In this document: positions 9,460 to 17,765 of the stretch, in pieces
Layout of the letters: every line of letters starts with the position of its first letter
Numbering within the stretch: the first letter of the stretch is position 1
Source of the DNA: G963663315 sp963668255
GTDB lineage: Bacteria; Pseudomonadota; Gammaproteobacteria; Arenicellales; Poriferihabitantaceae
Reading direction: 5' to 3'
Assembly (NCBI GenBank): GCA_965116595.1
Contig: OZ220708.1
Location: 186,001-250,000, forward strand
Length of the DNA stretch: 64,000 bases
The notes under the pieces: generated by a model
The model's input: the letters and a program-made list of their open reading frames with translations, nothing else
Databases searched by the model: none
Told to the model about the DNA's origin: nothing
Position numbers and translations under genes: made by a program

Positions 9460-10299
9460 TTAAAACAGGTCGAAACGACAATGCGAAAGCGAAGGCAGTT
9501 GTTGGCGAATGCGATGCAATTGTTCTCGATCAATCCTGCTGTGGACACTGCCCCAACCGGTTTTCAGTTCGGCGACAATGTTCCCCCATGGGTCAATGAT
9601 AACAGTATGGCCCCAGGTTTTGCGTTTTTTATTGTGTTGCCCGAATTGTGCCGGCGCCACCACATAACAACTGTTTTCTATCGCTCTTGCTCTTAATAAT
9701 GGCATCCAGTGATCCTTTCCGGTGGTATAGGCGAAGGCGGAAGGAACCACCAGAATTTCGGCGCCCCTTTGCACAAGCCGGCGATATAACTCGGGAAACC
9801 GAAGGTCATAACAAACCGACAAACCGATTTTACCTGCCGGCGTATCGACCACCTCGATTCGGCTGCCCGGCAAGGTATAATCAGATTCGTGATAATGCTC
9901 ACCACCGGCCAGGGACACATCAAACAGAAATATCTTGTCGTAACGGGCCACTCGTTCTCCATGATTGTCGTAGACCAGCAGCGAGTTGGTTATTTTTTCT
10001 GGATCAGCGGAGCGCATTGGCACGCTTCCTCCCAGGATCCAGATATTATTCTCGTGCGCGGTTCGGGACAGAAAGCCCTGTATTTTCCCTTTGCCATCCT
10101 TCTCGGCGCATTGCAGTAACCGGGATATACCGGACGGCATCAGGCCGAAGCACTCCGGCAATACAACCACCTGATTTCCTGCATCATCCTGCTGCCTGCC
10201 ATCAGGATGACAGGCACGGGAGATATGTTTCGCAAGCGCCGTCAGATTACGGTCGATGTCGTCACCGGAATTGGTCTGGATTGCAATTACAGTGCCCAT
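9460..10299 (-). CDS. Carbon-nitrogen hydrolase (Nit1/deaminated-glutathione amidase type)
   Basis: Nitrilase-superfamily amidase of 279 residues. The three catalytic positions are visible: Glu in VVLPECFGLM, Lys in RYDKIFLFD, and Cys in GLSVCYDLRFPELYRRL. The CYDLRFPELYR form is characteristic of the Nit1 branch, which repairs deaminated glutathione, and the position before tldD is that of nit genes in related bacteria. I chose ATG 10299; a GTG at 10305 would add two residues. The start lies inside the end of the upstream hydrolase gene (38-base overlap). Confidence 0.87.
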   Translation of the reverse strand: MGTVIAIQTNSGDDIDRNLTALAKHISRACHPDGRQQDDAGNQVVVLPECFGLMPSGISRLLQCAEKDGKGKIQGFLSRTAHENNIWILGGSVPMRSADPEKITNSLLVYDNHGERVARYDKIFLFDVSLAGGEHYHESDYTLPGSRIEVVDTPAGKIGLSVCYDLRFPELYRRLVQRGAEILVVPSAFAYTTGKDHWMPLLRARAIENSCYVVAPAQFGQHNKKRKTWGHTVIIDPWGNIVAELKTGWGSVHSRIDREQLHRIRQQLPSLSHCRFDLF

Positions 10300-10849
10300 T
10301 GTCACATCCGGTCGGGCAGTCAGGCCCTGATGTTACAAAACTGTAGAATAAATGATTGCCGACCCTGGCGATCGGTTTATTTTCTGATGCCCAGTAGGGC
10401 TGCACTGTCGAGGCATGATAATGGGTGGCGTTACCGACCTCTGTCATTTTCTCGCTTTCGAGAAATGACCTGGCCAGTGTCAGTGACTGTTGCCATGCTC
10501 TCTGATCAGTGACAGAGTGAAATTTTGAAGCGGCCTGGGTCCAACTGAATTGTTTCCTTTGCCACACGACCTCACAGACCGTGTCAGGATAGTCCTCGCT
10601 GTTTACCCTGTTCATGGTTACCGCAGCGATTGCCACCTGCCCTTTACTATTCTCGCCACGTCCTTCGTGGTAAATATTCAATGCCAGACAACCCAGTTCC
10701 TGGCCCGGAGTCACGTTGGAAAAATTGAAATCATGAACCGGACCGGTCTGGTCGGCGTAGCTGAAGGTGGTTAACAGGATGCCGGATGCCAGCCCCGATA
10801 CCAAAACGATTTTGACACAGATCTTCCCAACAATAGTTTTGATATTCAT
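10262..10849 (-). CDS. Secreted SleB-like cell wall hydrolase
   Basis: 195 residues with an N-terminal signal peptide: a charged start, a hydrophobic core (IVLVSGLASGILLTTF) and a likely cut after FSYA. The mature part holds the Hydrolase_2 (SleB/CwlJ) domain: LGCLALNIYHEGRGE with the catalytic-type Glu, VAIAAVTMNRV, VCEVVWQRKQFSWT, and a later NATHYHA. Such proteins cleave peptidoglycan in the periplasm; in non-sporeformers they are thought to act in wall turnover. The Cys-rich C-terminus (CPTGCDNGHCNC) is unusual and could bind a metal or form disulfides. Start ATG 10849 preferred over GTG 10855. Confidence 0.82.
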   Translation of the reverse strand: MNIKTIVGKICVKIVLVSGLASGILLTTFSYADQTGPVHDFNFSNVTPGQELGCLALNIYHEGRGENSKGQVAIAAVTMNRVNSEDYPDTVCEVVWQRKQFSWTQAASKFHSVTDQRAWQQSLTLARSFLESEKMTEVGNATHYHASTVQPYWASENKPIARVGNHLFYSFVTSGPDCPTGCDNGHCNCNPDQFR

Positions 10850-10960
10850 AACCACTGTGCGCTTTTAAAACGATTAATTGAACCATAATATTACCATAAT
10901 TTATACATAAATATACAATCAACTCAAAATTATTCCGTTTTTTTATTGCAGCGGACCCAT

Positions 10961-12541
10961 TCATACTTCTCTTGTAGTACGGAACTCGACATCAGGCCAG
11001 CGCTTGATTACTAGTTGCAGATTGGCCCGATTGGGGGCGATATAGACTAACGTATCCTGTCCATCCAGCGCCAGATTCTGTTCGTTGCGGCGCATGAACC
11101 CGGTTTCATCCGAAGGGTTTGTGAATTTGATCCAGCGCGCAGTGGATACCGGCACCGCTTCAAACATGCAGTCCACACCGTATTCTGTCTGGAGACGATG
11201 GGCCACCACATCAAACTGCAGAATCCCCACTGCGCCGAGAATCAGGTCATTGTTAGCCAATGGTGAAAATATCTGGGTGGCGCCTTCTTCACTGAGTTGG
11301 ATCAGTCCCTTTTGTAACGCCTTGGCGCGCAATGGATCCTTCAGACGAACCCTCCTGAACAATTCGGGAGCAAAATTGGGAATCCCGGTAAATTTCAGGG
11401 CCTCTCCCTGTGTGAAGGTGTCGCCAATCCGGATAGTACCGTGATTGTGCAACCCCAGAATATCTCCGGCAAAAGCGTCTTCTGTCTGTCCGCGTCTGGC
11501 TGCCATGAAAGTATGTGCATTATGCACAGTCATGAATCTTTCTGCCCGCACGTGGCGAATTTTCATTCCCTTTCGGAATTCTCCGGAAGTAATACGTAAA
11601 AAGGCGATCCGGTCATGGTGCGCCGGGTCCATATTGGCCTGAATCTTGAAAACAAACCCGGTGAATTTTTCCTCCCCTGCCTCGACCACCCGTGTTTCAG
11701 TTGCCCGTGACTGTGGGCCAGGCGCACAATCCACGAAATTATCCACCAGTTCATCCGTACCCTGACGATTCAACGCAGAGCCGAATAAAACCGGAGTGAG
11801 TTCCCCGCGGCGATAAGCGGAAATGTCAAATTCATGACTTGCGCCCCTGACCAGATCCACTTCTTCACGCAGTTCTTCAGCCAGACTGCCAATCTTTTCA
11901 TCCAGCGCCGGATGATCCAGCCCCTGGATGAATTCATCCTGTTCGAAACCCCCGCGTCCCTTGAAGAAATGAACCACGTCATCATACAAACGATAAACCC
12001 CGACAAACAGCTTTCCAGAGCCGACTGGCCAGGTCAACGGCGCACATTTGATTTTCAAAATCCGTTCAACTTCATCCATCACATCGATCGGGTCACGCCC
12101 CTCCCGGTCCATCTTGTTGACAAAGGTCATGATCGGCGTATCGCGCAGGCGGCAGACGTCCATCAGCTTGACTGTCCTCTCTTCCACTCCTTTGGCGATG
12201 TCGATCACCATCAGCGCTGAATCAACCGCAGTCAGGGTACGATAGGTATCTTCGGAAAAATCCGCGTGACCGGGGGTATCAAGCAAATTCACGATACGAT
12301 CCTTGTAGGAAAACTGCATCACGGAAGAAGTCACCGATATGCCCCTCTGCTTTTCCAGTTCCATCCAGTCTGACGTAGCGTAGCGATTGCTTTTGCGTGC
12401 CTTGACTGTACCGGCAAGCTGGATGGCTCCTCCGTATTGCAGGAAGCGTTCAGTCAGTGTCGTCTTTCCGGCATCCGGGTGCGAGATGATTGCGAATGTT
12501 CTTCGCCTGTTGATTTGATTGGCAGGATTTTCATTGCTCAT
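10961..12541 (-). CDS. prfC: Peptide chain release factor 3 (RF3)
   Basis: 526-residue translational GTPase that recycles RF1/RF2 from the ribosome after termination. It has the P-loop SHPDAGKTTLTE (G1), RGISVTSS (G2), DTPGHADFSEDTYRT (G3), FVNKMDREGRDP (G4) and SALN (G5), followed by domains II and III typical of RF3 rather than EF-G. The start is placed at ATG 12541 (MSNENPAN), matching the normal length; the open frame continues to 12739 only because it reads through two copies of repeat family B. It is divergent from uup. Confidence 0.96.
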   Translation of the reverse strand: MSNENPANQINRRRTFAIISHPDAGKTTLTERFLQYGGAIQLAGTVKARKSNRYATSDWMELEKQRGISVTSSVMQFSYKDRIVNLLDTPGHADFSEDTYRTLTAVDSALMVIDIAKGVEERTVKLMDVCRLRDTPIMTFVNKMDREGRDPIDVMDEVERILKIKCAPLTWPVGSGKLFVGVYRLYDDVVHFFKGRGGFEQDEFIQGLDHPALDEKIGSLAEELREEVDLVRGASHEFDISAYRRGELTPVLFGSALNRQGTDELVDNFVDCAPGPQSRATETRVVEAGEEKFTGFVFKIQANMDPAHHDRIAFLRITSGEFRKGMKIRHVRAERFMTVHNAHTFMAARRGQTEDAFAGDILGLHNHGTIRIGDTFTQGEALKFTGIPNFAPELFRRVRLKDPLRAKALQKGLIQLSEEGATQIFSPLANNDLILGAVGILQFDVVAHRLQTEYGVDCMFEAVPVSTARWIKFTNPSDETGFMRRNEQNLALDGQDTLVYIAPNRANLQLVIKRWPDVEFRTTREV

Positions 12542-12589
12542 TGTCTTTGTCCCCGACTCCAATAATGTCCTGGACAGGCACGACCAGCC

Positions 12590-12727
12590 CATCGCAGGGA
12601 CAATCCCCCGTGGTTGTCCGGTACAGTTGTAACCAGCCCCATCGCAGGAACAACCCCAGTACACCTCCGGACTCGCCACAACCATCGTAGGGACAACCCC
12701 CCGTGGCTGTCCGGTACAGTCGTCACC
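12590..12727. repeat. Two direct copies of a family B-like palindrome
   Basis: Two copies of a roughly 45-base unit (about 12591-12635 and 12682-12726) share CCATCG-AGGGACAA, CCCGTGG-TGTCCGGTACAGT and a GT-ACC end. Within each, GGACA and TGTCC can pair. They fill much of the 249-base gap between the divergent prfC and uup genes and create false open extensions of both genes. A third, decayed piece (CCATCGCAGGAACAA) lies between them. Confidence 0.65.
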
Positions 12728-12790
12728 GCTCCGGTGCAAAGTGCGTTATTGTACAATCTGATTGAACGCTTTCAATGCATAAAATCACCG

Positions 12791-14674
12791 ATGTCTTTAC
12801 TCACCATATCCAGGTTATCCATCGCCTTTGGTCATCACAGGCTGCTGGATAATGCCAACCTGTCCCTGGACAAGAAGCAGAGGGTCGGGCTGATTGGCAG
12901 AAACGGTGAAGGTAAATCGACGCTGCTTGCTATCCTGGACCAGAGAATCACCGCTGACGAAGGTGATTTCAGAGCAAGACCCGGTCTGAAAATCGCCCTC
13001 CTGGACCAGACACCTGATCCGGTTGAAAATGAATCCGTGTTTAACCTGGTTGCCAGGGGACTCGGCGATACAGGCCAGGTGTTGGCTGAATACCATCAGG
13101 TTTCGACCATGGCCGCGATTGACCATGGTCAACTGAAGCGGCTGGATGAACTGCAACAAAAACTCGACAACAGTGATGGCTGGAATGCGCATGCCCGGAT
13201 AAACAAGGCGCTCAGCCGACTGAATCTGAATGCGGATGACAGGGTGTCTGCATTATCCGGTGGATGGCAACGCAGAGCCGCTCTGGCCCAGGCGCTGGTC
13301 AGCAATCCCGACCTCCTGTTACTGGATGAACCGACCAATCATCTCGATACCGACGCCATTGTCTGGCTGGAGCGCCAACTCCTCAAATTCAAGGGCGCTA
13401 TTTTGTTTGTCACGCACGACCGTGAATTCTTACAGAATGTCTGTACCGATATCCTCGAACTTGATCGCGGGAAACTGGTCAACTGGCCCGGCGGCTATAG
13501 TGATTATCTGTCCCGGAAAGCGGCTGCGCTTGAACAGGAGCGCAGGCAAAATGCGGTCTTTGACAAGAAACTTGCCAAGGAAGAAGCCTGGATTCGACAG
13601 GGAATCAAGGCCAGGCGGACACGCAATGAAGGCAGGGCTAGGGCGCTGCAAAAAATGCGTACAGAGCAGGCCCGCAGAAGGAACAAACCATCGAATACAC
13701 GTCTGGAAATAAACAAGGGCTCCGAAAGCGGGAAAACCGTCATTGAAGCGGAAAAAATCAACTTCAAGATCAATCAGCAGATTATCGTCAGGGATTTTTC
13801 GACCCGCATCATACGCGGCGACCGGATAGGATTGATCGGGCCGAATGGCATCGGCAAAACGACATTGTTGAAAATCCTGCTGAAGGAAATCGAACCTCAA
13901 ACCGGTTCGGTCCAGCACGGCACCCATCTGAAGGTTGCCAGCTTCGATCAATCACGGGCACAACTGGACCTGGAGAAAACCATTGTTGACATGATCGGTC
14001 AGGGCCGGGAGCAAATCAGCATTAACGGCAAGGACAAACACGTAATCAGTTATCTGGCGGATTTCCTGTTCGCGCCCGTCAGGGCCCGTTCGCCGATAAA
14101 ATCATTATCCGGAGGTGAACGCGCGCGAGCGCTACTTGCCATGCTTTTCAGCAGACCTGTCAATTTGCTGATCATGGATGAGCCCACCAACGACCTTGAT
14201 ATTGAAACCCTGGAATTGCTGGAAGAACAGCTTCTCCAATTCGATGGCACGCTGTTGATGGTCTCGCATGATCGCAGGTTTCTCGACAATGTGGTTACCA
14301 GCACCCTGTCCTTTGAAGGGATGGGCAGAATCAACGATAACGTGGGCGGCTATTCAGACTGGCTGAAACACAGCAGTAAAGCCAGACCCCGGCAAACGCC
14401 TGAAAAGACTGTAAAGCCCGTGTCCGGGAAATCAGATCGGAAAATCACCGGGAAAAAGAAAAAACCCGGGTTTAACGAGCAACGTGAACTGTCGGCGCTG
14501 ACGGCAAAAATCGAGCATCTGGAAAACCACCAGACCAGCCTGACCCGAACCATCTCGGAGCCGGACTTCTATAATCGGTCACGGAATGAAATCAATGCCG
14601 CCCTCGATGAAATTAAGTCCATAAGCACGCAACTTGAGCAGTGCTGGCAACGCTGGGAGGAACTGGATTCCTGA
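12791..14674 (+). CDS. uup: ABC-F ATPase Uup
   Basis: 627-residue protein with two ABC cassettes and no membrane segments. Cassette 1 has Walker A GRNGEGKSTLL, signature LSGGWQRRAALAQAL and Walker B LLLLDEPTNHLD. Cassette 2 has GPNGIGKTTLLK, LSGGERARALLAML and LLIMDEPTNDLD. Between them lies the charged ABC-F linker with RRTRNEGRARALQ. The C-terminal 80 residues form a basic stretch and a predicted coiled coil (LSALTAKIEHLENHQTSL), which marks Uup and binds branched DNA in E. coli. Start ATG 12791; its TGA abuts the pgeF stop with no intervening base. Confidence 0.93.
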   Translation: MSLLTISRLSIAFGHHRLLDNANLSLDKKQRVGLIGRNGEGKSTLLAILDQRITADEGDFRARPGLKIALLDQTPDPVENESVFNLVARGLGDTGQVLAEYHQVSTMAAIDHGQLKRLDELQQKLDNSDGWNAHARINKALSRLNLNADDRVSALSGGWQRRAALAQALVSNPDLLLLDEPTNHLDTDAIVWLERQLLKFKGAILFVTHDREFLQNVCTDILELDRGKLVNWPGGYSDYLSRKAAALEQERRQNAVFDKKLAKEEAWIRQGIKARRTRNEGRARALQKMRTEQARRRNKPSNTRLEINKGSESGKTVIEAEKINFKINQQIIVRDFSTRIIRGDRIGLIGPNGIGKTTLLKILLKEIEPQTGSVQHGTHLKVASFDQSRAQLDLEKTIVDMIGQGREQISINGKDKHVISYLADFLFAPVRARSPIKSLSGGERARALLAMLFSRPVNLLIMDEPTNDLDIETLELLEEQLLQFDGTLLMVSHDRRFLDNVVTSTLSFEGMGRINDNVGGYSDWLKHSSKARPRQTPEKTVKPVSGKSDRKITGKKKKPGFNEQRELSALTAKIEHLENHQTSLTRTISEPDFYNRSRNEINAALDEIKSISTQLEQCWQRWEELDS

Positions 14675-15454
14675 TCATGTGTTCAGGCAAATGGCGCCCA
14701 CCTGGCGGCCATAGCGCTTTTCCCCTTTATGACATGCCCGGCGATAGCTGAAAAACCGCCCCTCATTGCTGTAGGTATCCTCAAACATACGGTGGACTTT
14801 TACAATTCCCGCTTTTTTCAGTCTTTTCTCGATATATAAAGGCAGGTCGAACATTCGCTTGTGATCGGCCTCTGCCGGGCTGAAACAATCCTTGCACTCG
14901 GCGCCGGATTGAGTAAACACCTGGTCCTGGATTTCGACGCTGACCTCGTAGGATTGGGATTGAATTGCAGGGCCGATCACTGCCTTGATATTGCTGATTT
15001 TGGCGCCGCGCCCGCACATTGCGTCAATGACTGAGTCGGTAATCCCGCCAATCGCTCCTTTCCACCCTGCATGAGCCGCTCCGATCACCCCGTTTTTCGG
15101 GCCGACGAACAATACCGGAGCACAATCCGCTCCCAGTATACCCAGAGCTATCCCCTTTTCACATGTAACCATCCCGTCCCCTGCAAGGATCTCATCCGGA
15201 TGCGAATTTTGATCGATCACATGAACGACGTTACTATGTACCTGTCTGAGACTGACCATGCGTTCGCAGTTGAGTGCAGCAGCCACTCTTGAGCGGTTTT
15301 CCAGCACATGTTCCAGATGATCACCCGAAAACTGCCCGCAATTCAGGGAATCGAACTCCCCTTGCGATACCCCGCCCTGGCGAGTGAAAAAACCATGATT
15401 GATTTCGGATTGATGGCCCAACAACGGGCTTTGCAGAAAAGGCAACGAAGTCAT
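14675..15454 (-). CDS. pgeF: YfiH/LACC1-family purine nucleoside phosphorylase (polyphenol oxidase, PgeF)
   Basis: 259-residue member of the YfiH (DUF152) family. The metal-site residues are seen in SLRQVHSNVVHVID, LGADCAPVLFV and GAAHAGWKGAIGGI, and the C-terminal FFSYRRACHKGEKRYGRQVG is also conserved. Members act as purine nucleoside phosphorylases/adenosine deaminases, and the E. coli protein edits peptidoglycan precursors carrying L-Ser. It converges on uup. The usual partner rluD is not adjacent. Confidence 0.92.
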   Translation of the reverse strand: MTSLPFLQSPLLGHQSEINHGFFTRQGGVSQGEFDSLNCGQFSGDHLEHVLENRSRVAAALNCERMVSLRQVHSNVVHVIDQNSHPDEILAGDGMVTCEKGIALGILGADCAPVLFVGPKNGVIGAAHAGWKGAIGGITDSVIDAMCGRGAKISNIKAVIGPAIQSQSYEVSVEIQDQVFTQSGAECKDCFSPAEADHKRMFDLPLYIEKRLKKAGIVKVHRMFEDTYSNEGRFFSYRRACHKGEKRYGRQVGAICLNT

Positions 15455-15499
15455 AAGGCAAATTTACCAATAAAACCATACTGAATCCATTGCCGGTTG

Positions 15500-15530
15500 G
15501 TAGCTTGCCCAATCCGGGTCATATATAATC
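15500..15530 (+). promoter_or_regulatory. Probable promoter of tRNA-Ser
   Basis: A perfect TATAAT lies at 15524-15529, followed by a GC-rich discriminator (CCGCCCCGAG), a pattern typical of stringently controlled stable-RNA promoters. The -35 region is weak (TAGCTT at 15501-15506 with a 17-base spacer). The tRNA starts 24 bases after the -10. Confidence 0.55.
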
Positions 15531-15552
15531 CGCCCCGAGCACGACCTGAACC

Positions 15553-15640
15553 GGAGAGTTGGCAGAGCGGTCGAATGCGGCGGTCTTGAAAACCGTTGAC
15601 TGTAACAGGTCCGGGGGTTCGAATCCCTCACTCTCCGCCA
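15553..15640 (+). tRNA. tRNA-Ser(UGA)
   Basis: Starts GGAGAGTT and ends with the pairing CTCTCC, discriminator G and encoded CCA. The anticodon loop CTTGAAA (15585-15591) gives anticodon TGA at 15587-15589, which reads UCA and related serine codons. A long variable arm, as expected for serine, follows (about 15597-15613). The T arm contains GGTTCGAATCC. A single isolated tRNA gene. Confidence 0.96.
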
Positions 15641-15760
15641 TATCCGTTCGCCCGTGCCTGTCCGAACTCGCCCCGGCCATCCGTAGGGACAGGCCACCGT
15701 GCCTGTCCGCCACCATCCGCCCCATGCCTGTCCAGGACAACCACAGGGGTTATCCTTACT
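15641..15760. repeat. Family B palindromic repeat cluster after tRNA-Ser
   Basis: A perfect copy sits at 15681-15711 with GGACAGGC (15687-15694), six bases, and GCCTGTCC (15701-15708). Partial copies flank it (GTGCCTGTCC near 15654 and 15724, and GGACAACC near 15736). It lies directly behind a tRNA 3' end, a common insertion site, but I see no integrase gene or tRNA-end duplication, so an attachment site is not claimed. Confidence 0.65.
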
Positions 15761-15781
15761 TCATCATTGTCATAATTAATT

Positions 15782-15812
15782 GCATAAAGTATCGAATAAT
15801 GATACTTTATGC
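15782..15812. promoter_or_regulatory. Operator-like inverted repeat at the abiE start
   Basis: GCATAAAGTATC (15782-15793) and its exact reverse complement GATACTTTATGC (15801-15812) are separated by seven bases. The right arm overlaps the abiEi ATG at 15809. AbiEi-type antitoxins are known to repress their own operon by binding inverted repeats at the promoter, so this is the likely autoregulatory site. Confidence 0.7.
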
Positions 15813-16618
15813 GAATGAAATCGAATTATTGTCAGCTACGCGCCAGAGACTACATCAACGACCTTGCCGCCTCCGGGCACTATCACTTTCTGTCGAGTGA
15901 CGCTCGTGAAGCGCTTGGCGTGTCCGCTGAAGCGACCAAGCTCGCCCTGAACCGACTGGCCCGGCAGAATATGATCGCGCAGCCCGCACGGGGCTTCTAT
16001 GTGATCCTTCCACCGGAGTACCGCTCTCTGGGATGTCTCCCGACAGACCAGTTCATCCCGGCGTTGATGCAGCAGCTTCGGCAACCATACTATGCCGGGC
16101 TATTGTCAGCCGCGCAGTATCACGGCGCAGCCCACCACCGACCGCAGGAATTTCAGGTGATGCTCGAAAAGGCGCGCCGACCTATCCGCTGTGGCCAAGT
16201 GCGCACGATGTTCATCGTCCGCAGGCGCCTTCGGCAGGTTCCCGCGCAGAACTTCAACACGCCCCGAGGCACAATCCGCGTCTCGACCCCAGAGGCGACA
16301 GCCGTTGACCTCGCAGGTTATTGCCATCGTGCAGGAGGGATTGATCAAGTGGCGACTGTTCTTTTCGAGCTTGCAGAGCGAATTGATCCGCAGAAACTGG
16401 TGGCAGCCGCACAAACCGCACCTGTTACATGGGCGCAAAGGCTTGGATACCTGTTCGAGCATATCTCTGTCTATGAACAGGTCACCCTCCTCAAAGCCTA
16501 TGTCAAGGATCAAGCCCGGCAATCAGTTCCGCTTATCCCGGGGAGAACTCACAAGGAAGCGTCACGCGACGCGGACTGGAAGATTCTTGTCAACGCCGAT
16601 ATCGAGCCGGACTTATGA
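15809..16618 (+). CDS. abiEi: AbiEi-type antitoxin / transcriptional regulator (type IV TA)
   Basis: 269 residues. The N-terminal winged-helix part (about 10-75: FLSSDAREALGVSAEATKLA, GFYVILPPEYR) and the AbiEi core (YYAGLLSAAQYHGAAHHRPQ, followed by a basic strand and STPEATAVDLAGYCHRAGG) match the COG5340 AbiEi family. In type IV systems this protein does not bind the toxin; it opposes its effect and represses transcription. The next gene overlaps by four bases (ATGA) and encodes the toxin. ATG 15815 is a possible alternative start that would free the operator arm. Confidence 0.85.
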   Translation: MRMKSNYCQLRARDYINDLAASGHYHFLSSDAREALGVSAEATKLALNRLARQNMIAQPARGFYVILPPEYRSLGCLPTDQFIPALMQQLRQPYYAGLLSAAQYHGAAHHRPQEFQVMLEKARRPIRCGQVRTMFIVRRRLRQVPAQNFNTPRGTIRVSTPEATAVDLAGYCHRAGGIDQVATVLFELAERIDPQKLVAAAQTAPVTWAQRLGYLFEHISVYEQVTLLKAYVKDQARQSVPLIPGRTHKEASRDADWKILVNADIEPDL

Positions 16619-17409
16619 TCCCGCGCGATTACATCACGGAGTGGCGGGTTCATGCGCCCTGGGTGCAAGACTTCCAGGTCGAGCAGGACCTCGTCATCAG
16701 CCGGGCGCTCATTGCAATTTTCAACCATCCCGTTCTTGCAGATGCTCTGGCGTTCCGAGGTGGTACGGTGCTCCACAAACTTCACATTCATCCGACAGCC
16801 CGCTATTCCGAAGATATCGACCTTGTGCAGGTAAGGGCCGAGCCGGCCGGGCCGATGATGGACGCGATACGGGAAGTTCTTGATCCCTGGCTTGGCAGGC
16901 CACGATGGAAGCAGACCGAAGGCCGCGTGACATTCGCCTACCGATTCCAGTCCGAAGACACTCCGCCGCTAACACTCAGGCTCAAGGTGGAGATCAATTC
17001 GAGGGAACGCTTTACAGTGTACGGATTCATTCAACAACGATTTAGCGTAACTTCGCGCTGGTTTGAGGGAAGGACGAAGATCACCACATATACACTCGAT
17101 GAACTCATGGCGACGAAGTTACGCGCCCTGTATCAGCGCCGAAAGGGCAGAGATTTATTCGACCTGTCTGTAGCGCTGGAGGAAAGGGAACTCGACCCGG
17201 ATTGCGTCATTACCGCCTTTTTACAATACATGGCACATGGAGGGCATCATATAACGCGGGACGCGTTCGAGCAGAATATCCAGAAAAAACTGCTTGATGC
17301 TCGGTTCAACGCCGATATCGGCCCGCTTCTAACCACAGGATTCTCCTGGAATTCCCGGGATGCGATAGAGAACATTCGCTCCCGACTGATCGCACGATTG
17401 CCGGGGTAA
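16615..17409 (+). CDS. abiEii: AbiEii-type nucleotidyltransferase toxin (type IV TA)
   Basis: 264-residue protein of the AbiEii/AbiGii (COG2253) family. The DNA polymerase beta-like nucleotidyltransferase motif is clear: FRGGTVLHKLHI followed by ARYSEDIDLVQ, giving the paired acidic metal ligands (ED-D). Downstream YTLDELMATKLRALYQRRKG is also family-typical. Related toxins (MenT, AbiEii) transfer nucleotides to tRNA or bind GTP, stopping growth, often on phage infection. ATGA overlap with the antitoxin indicates one operon. Confidence 0.87.
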   Translation: MIPRDYITEWRVHAPWVQDFQVEQDLVISRALIAIFNHPVLADALAFRGGTVLHKLHIHPTARYSEDIDLVQVRAEPAGPMMDAIREVLDPWLGRPRWKQTEGRVTFAYRFQSEDTPPLTLRLKVEINSRERFTVYGFIQQRFSVTSRWFEGRTKITTYTLDELMATKLRALYQRRKGRDLFDLSVALEERELDPDCVITAFLQYMAHGGHHITRDAFEQNIQKKLLDARFNADIGPLLTTGFSWNSRDAIENIRSRLIARLPG

Positions 17410-17469
17410 ATTGAAGGCGTATGAATCAGCCTGCTGGCATCAAAGCTCTGAAGCAAGATCAGCGCCATA

Positions 17470-17500
17470 TCTATTCGCCCCGGCCATCCGTAGGGACAGG
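17470..17500. repeat. Partial family B repeat
   Basis: Contains CCATCCGTAGGGACAGG, identical to the left arm region of the copy at 15681, but the right arm is missing. It lies between the stop of the abiE operon and the convergent ParD-like gene. Confidence 0.5.
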
Positions 17501-17528
17501 TTGAGGCGTACTGAAAAAGGTGGACACT

Positions 17529-17759
17529 TTATAATTTGCCATCACGACGAGCTTTCGCTTTGAAACCGTCGAGCATTTCCTCTGGTGTTTTTTCGACCCA
17601 TCCATGTTGTTCTACGGACTGTGCGGCTGCAATCAATTTGGTGCGGATATATTCATTCTCCGCTGTCCGCATTTCTTTCTCGCGCAGCGCTTCGCGGATG
17701 AGTTCGCTGTCCGTGGCGTATTGGTCTGGTGCCATTTGCGTCTGAATCCAACTTTCCAT
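17529..17759 (-). pseudogene. ParD-like antitoxin, 5'-truncated remnant
   Basis: 76 residues. The segment QMAPDQYATDSELIREALRE resembles the ParD/CopG ribbon-helix-helix region (ParD consensus: G-Y-S-S-E-V-R-A-L), and the C-terminus looks like the part that wraps around a RelE/ParE toxin. The family's N-terminal DNA-binding beta strand is missing: only MESWIQTQ precedes the helix, and in-frame bases upstream run into the ybdK stop (TGA, then CGG GTT ATG). No ParE toxin lies next to it. It may be a decayed antitoxin, or one translated by coupling to ybdK. Confidence 0.55.
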
Positions 17760-17765
17760 AACCCG

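Noticed and set aside
12542..12790. N-terminal extensions of prfC and uup
   Set aside because: The extra residues are translations of palindromic repeats; normal-length proteins begin at 12541 and 12791.
15553..17410. Genomic island integrated at tRNA-Ser with an attachment site
   Set aside because: No integrase gene and no duplicate of the tRNA 3' end was found downstream in the window.
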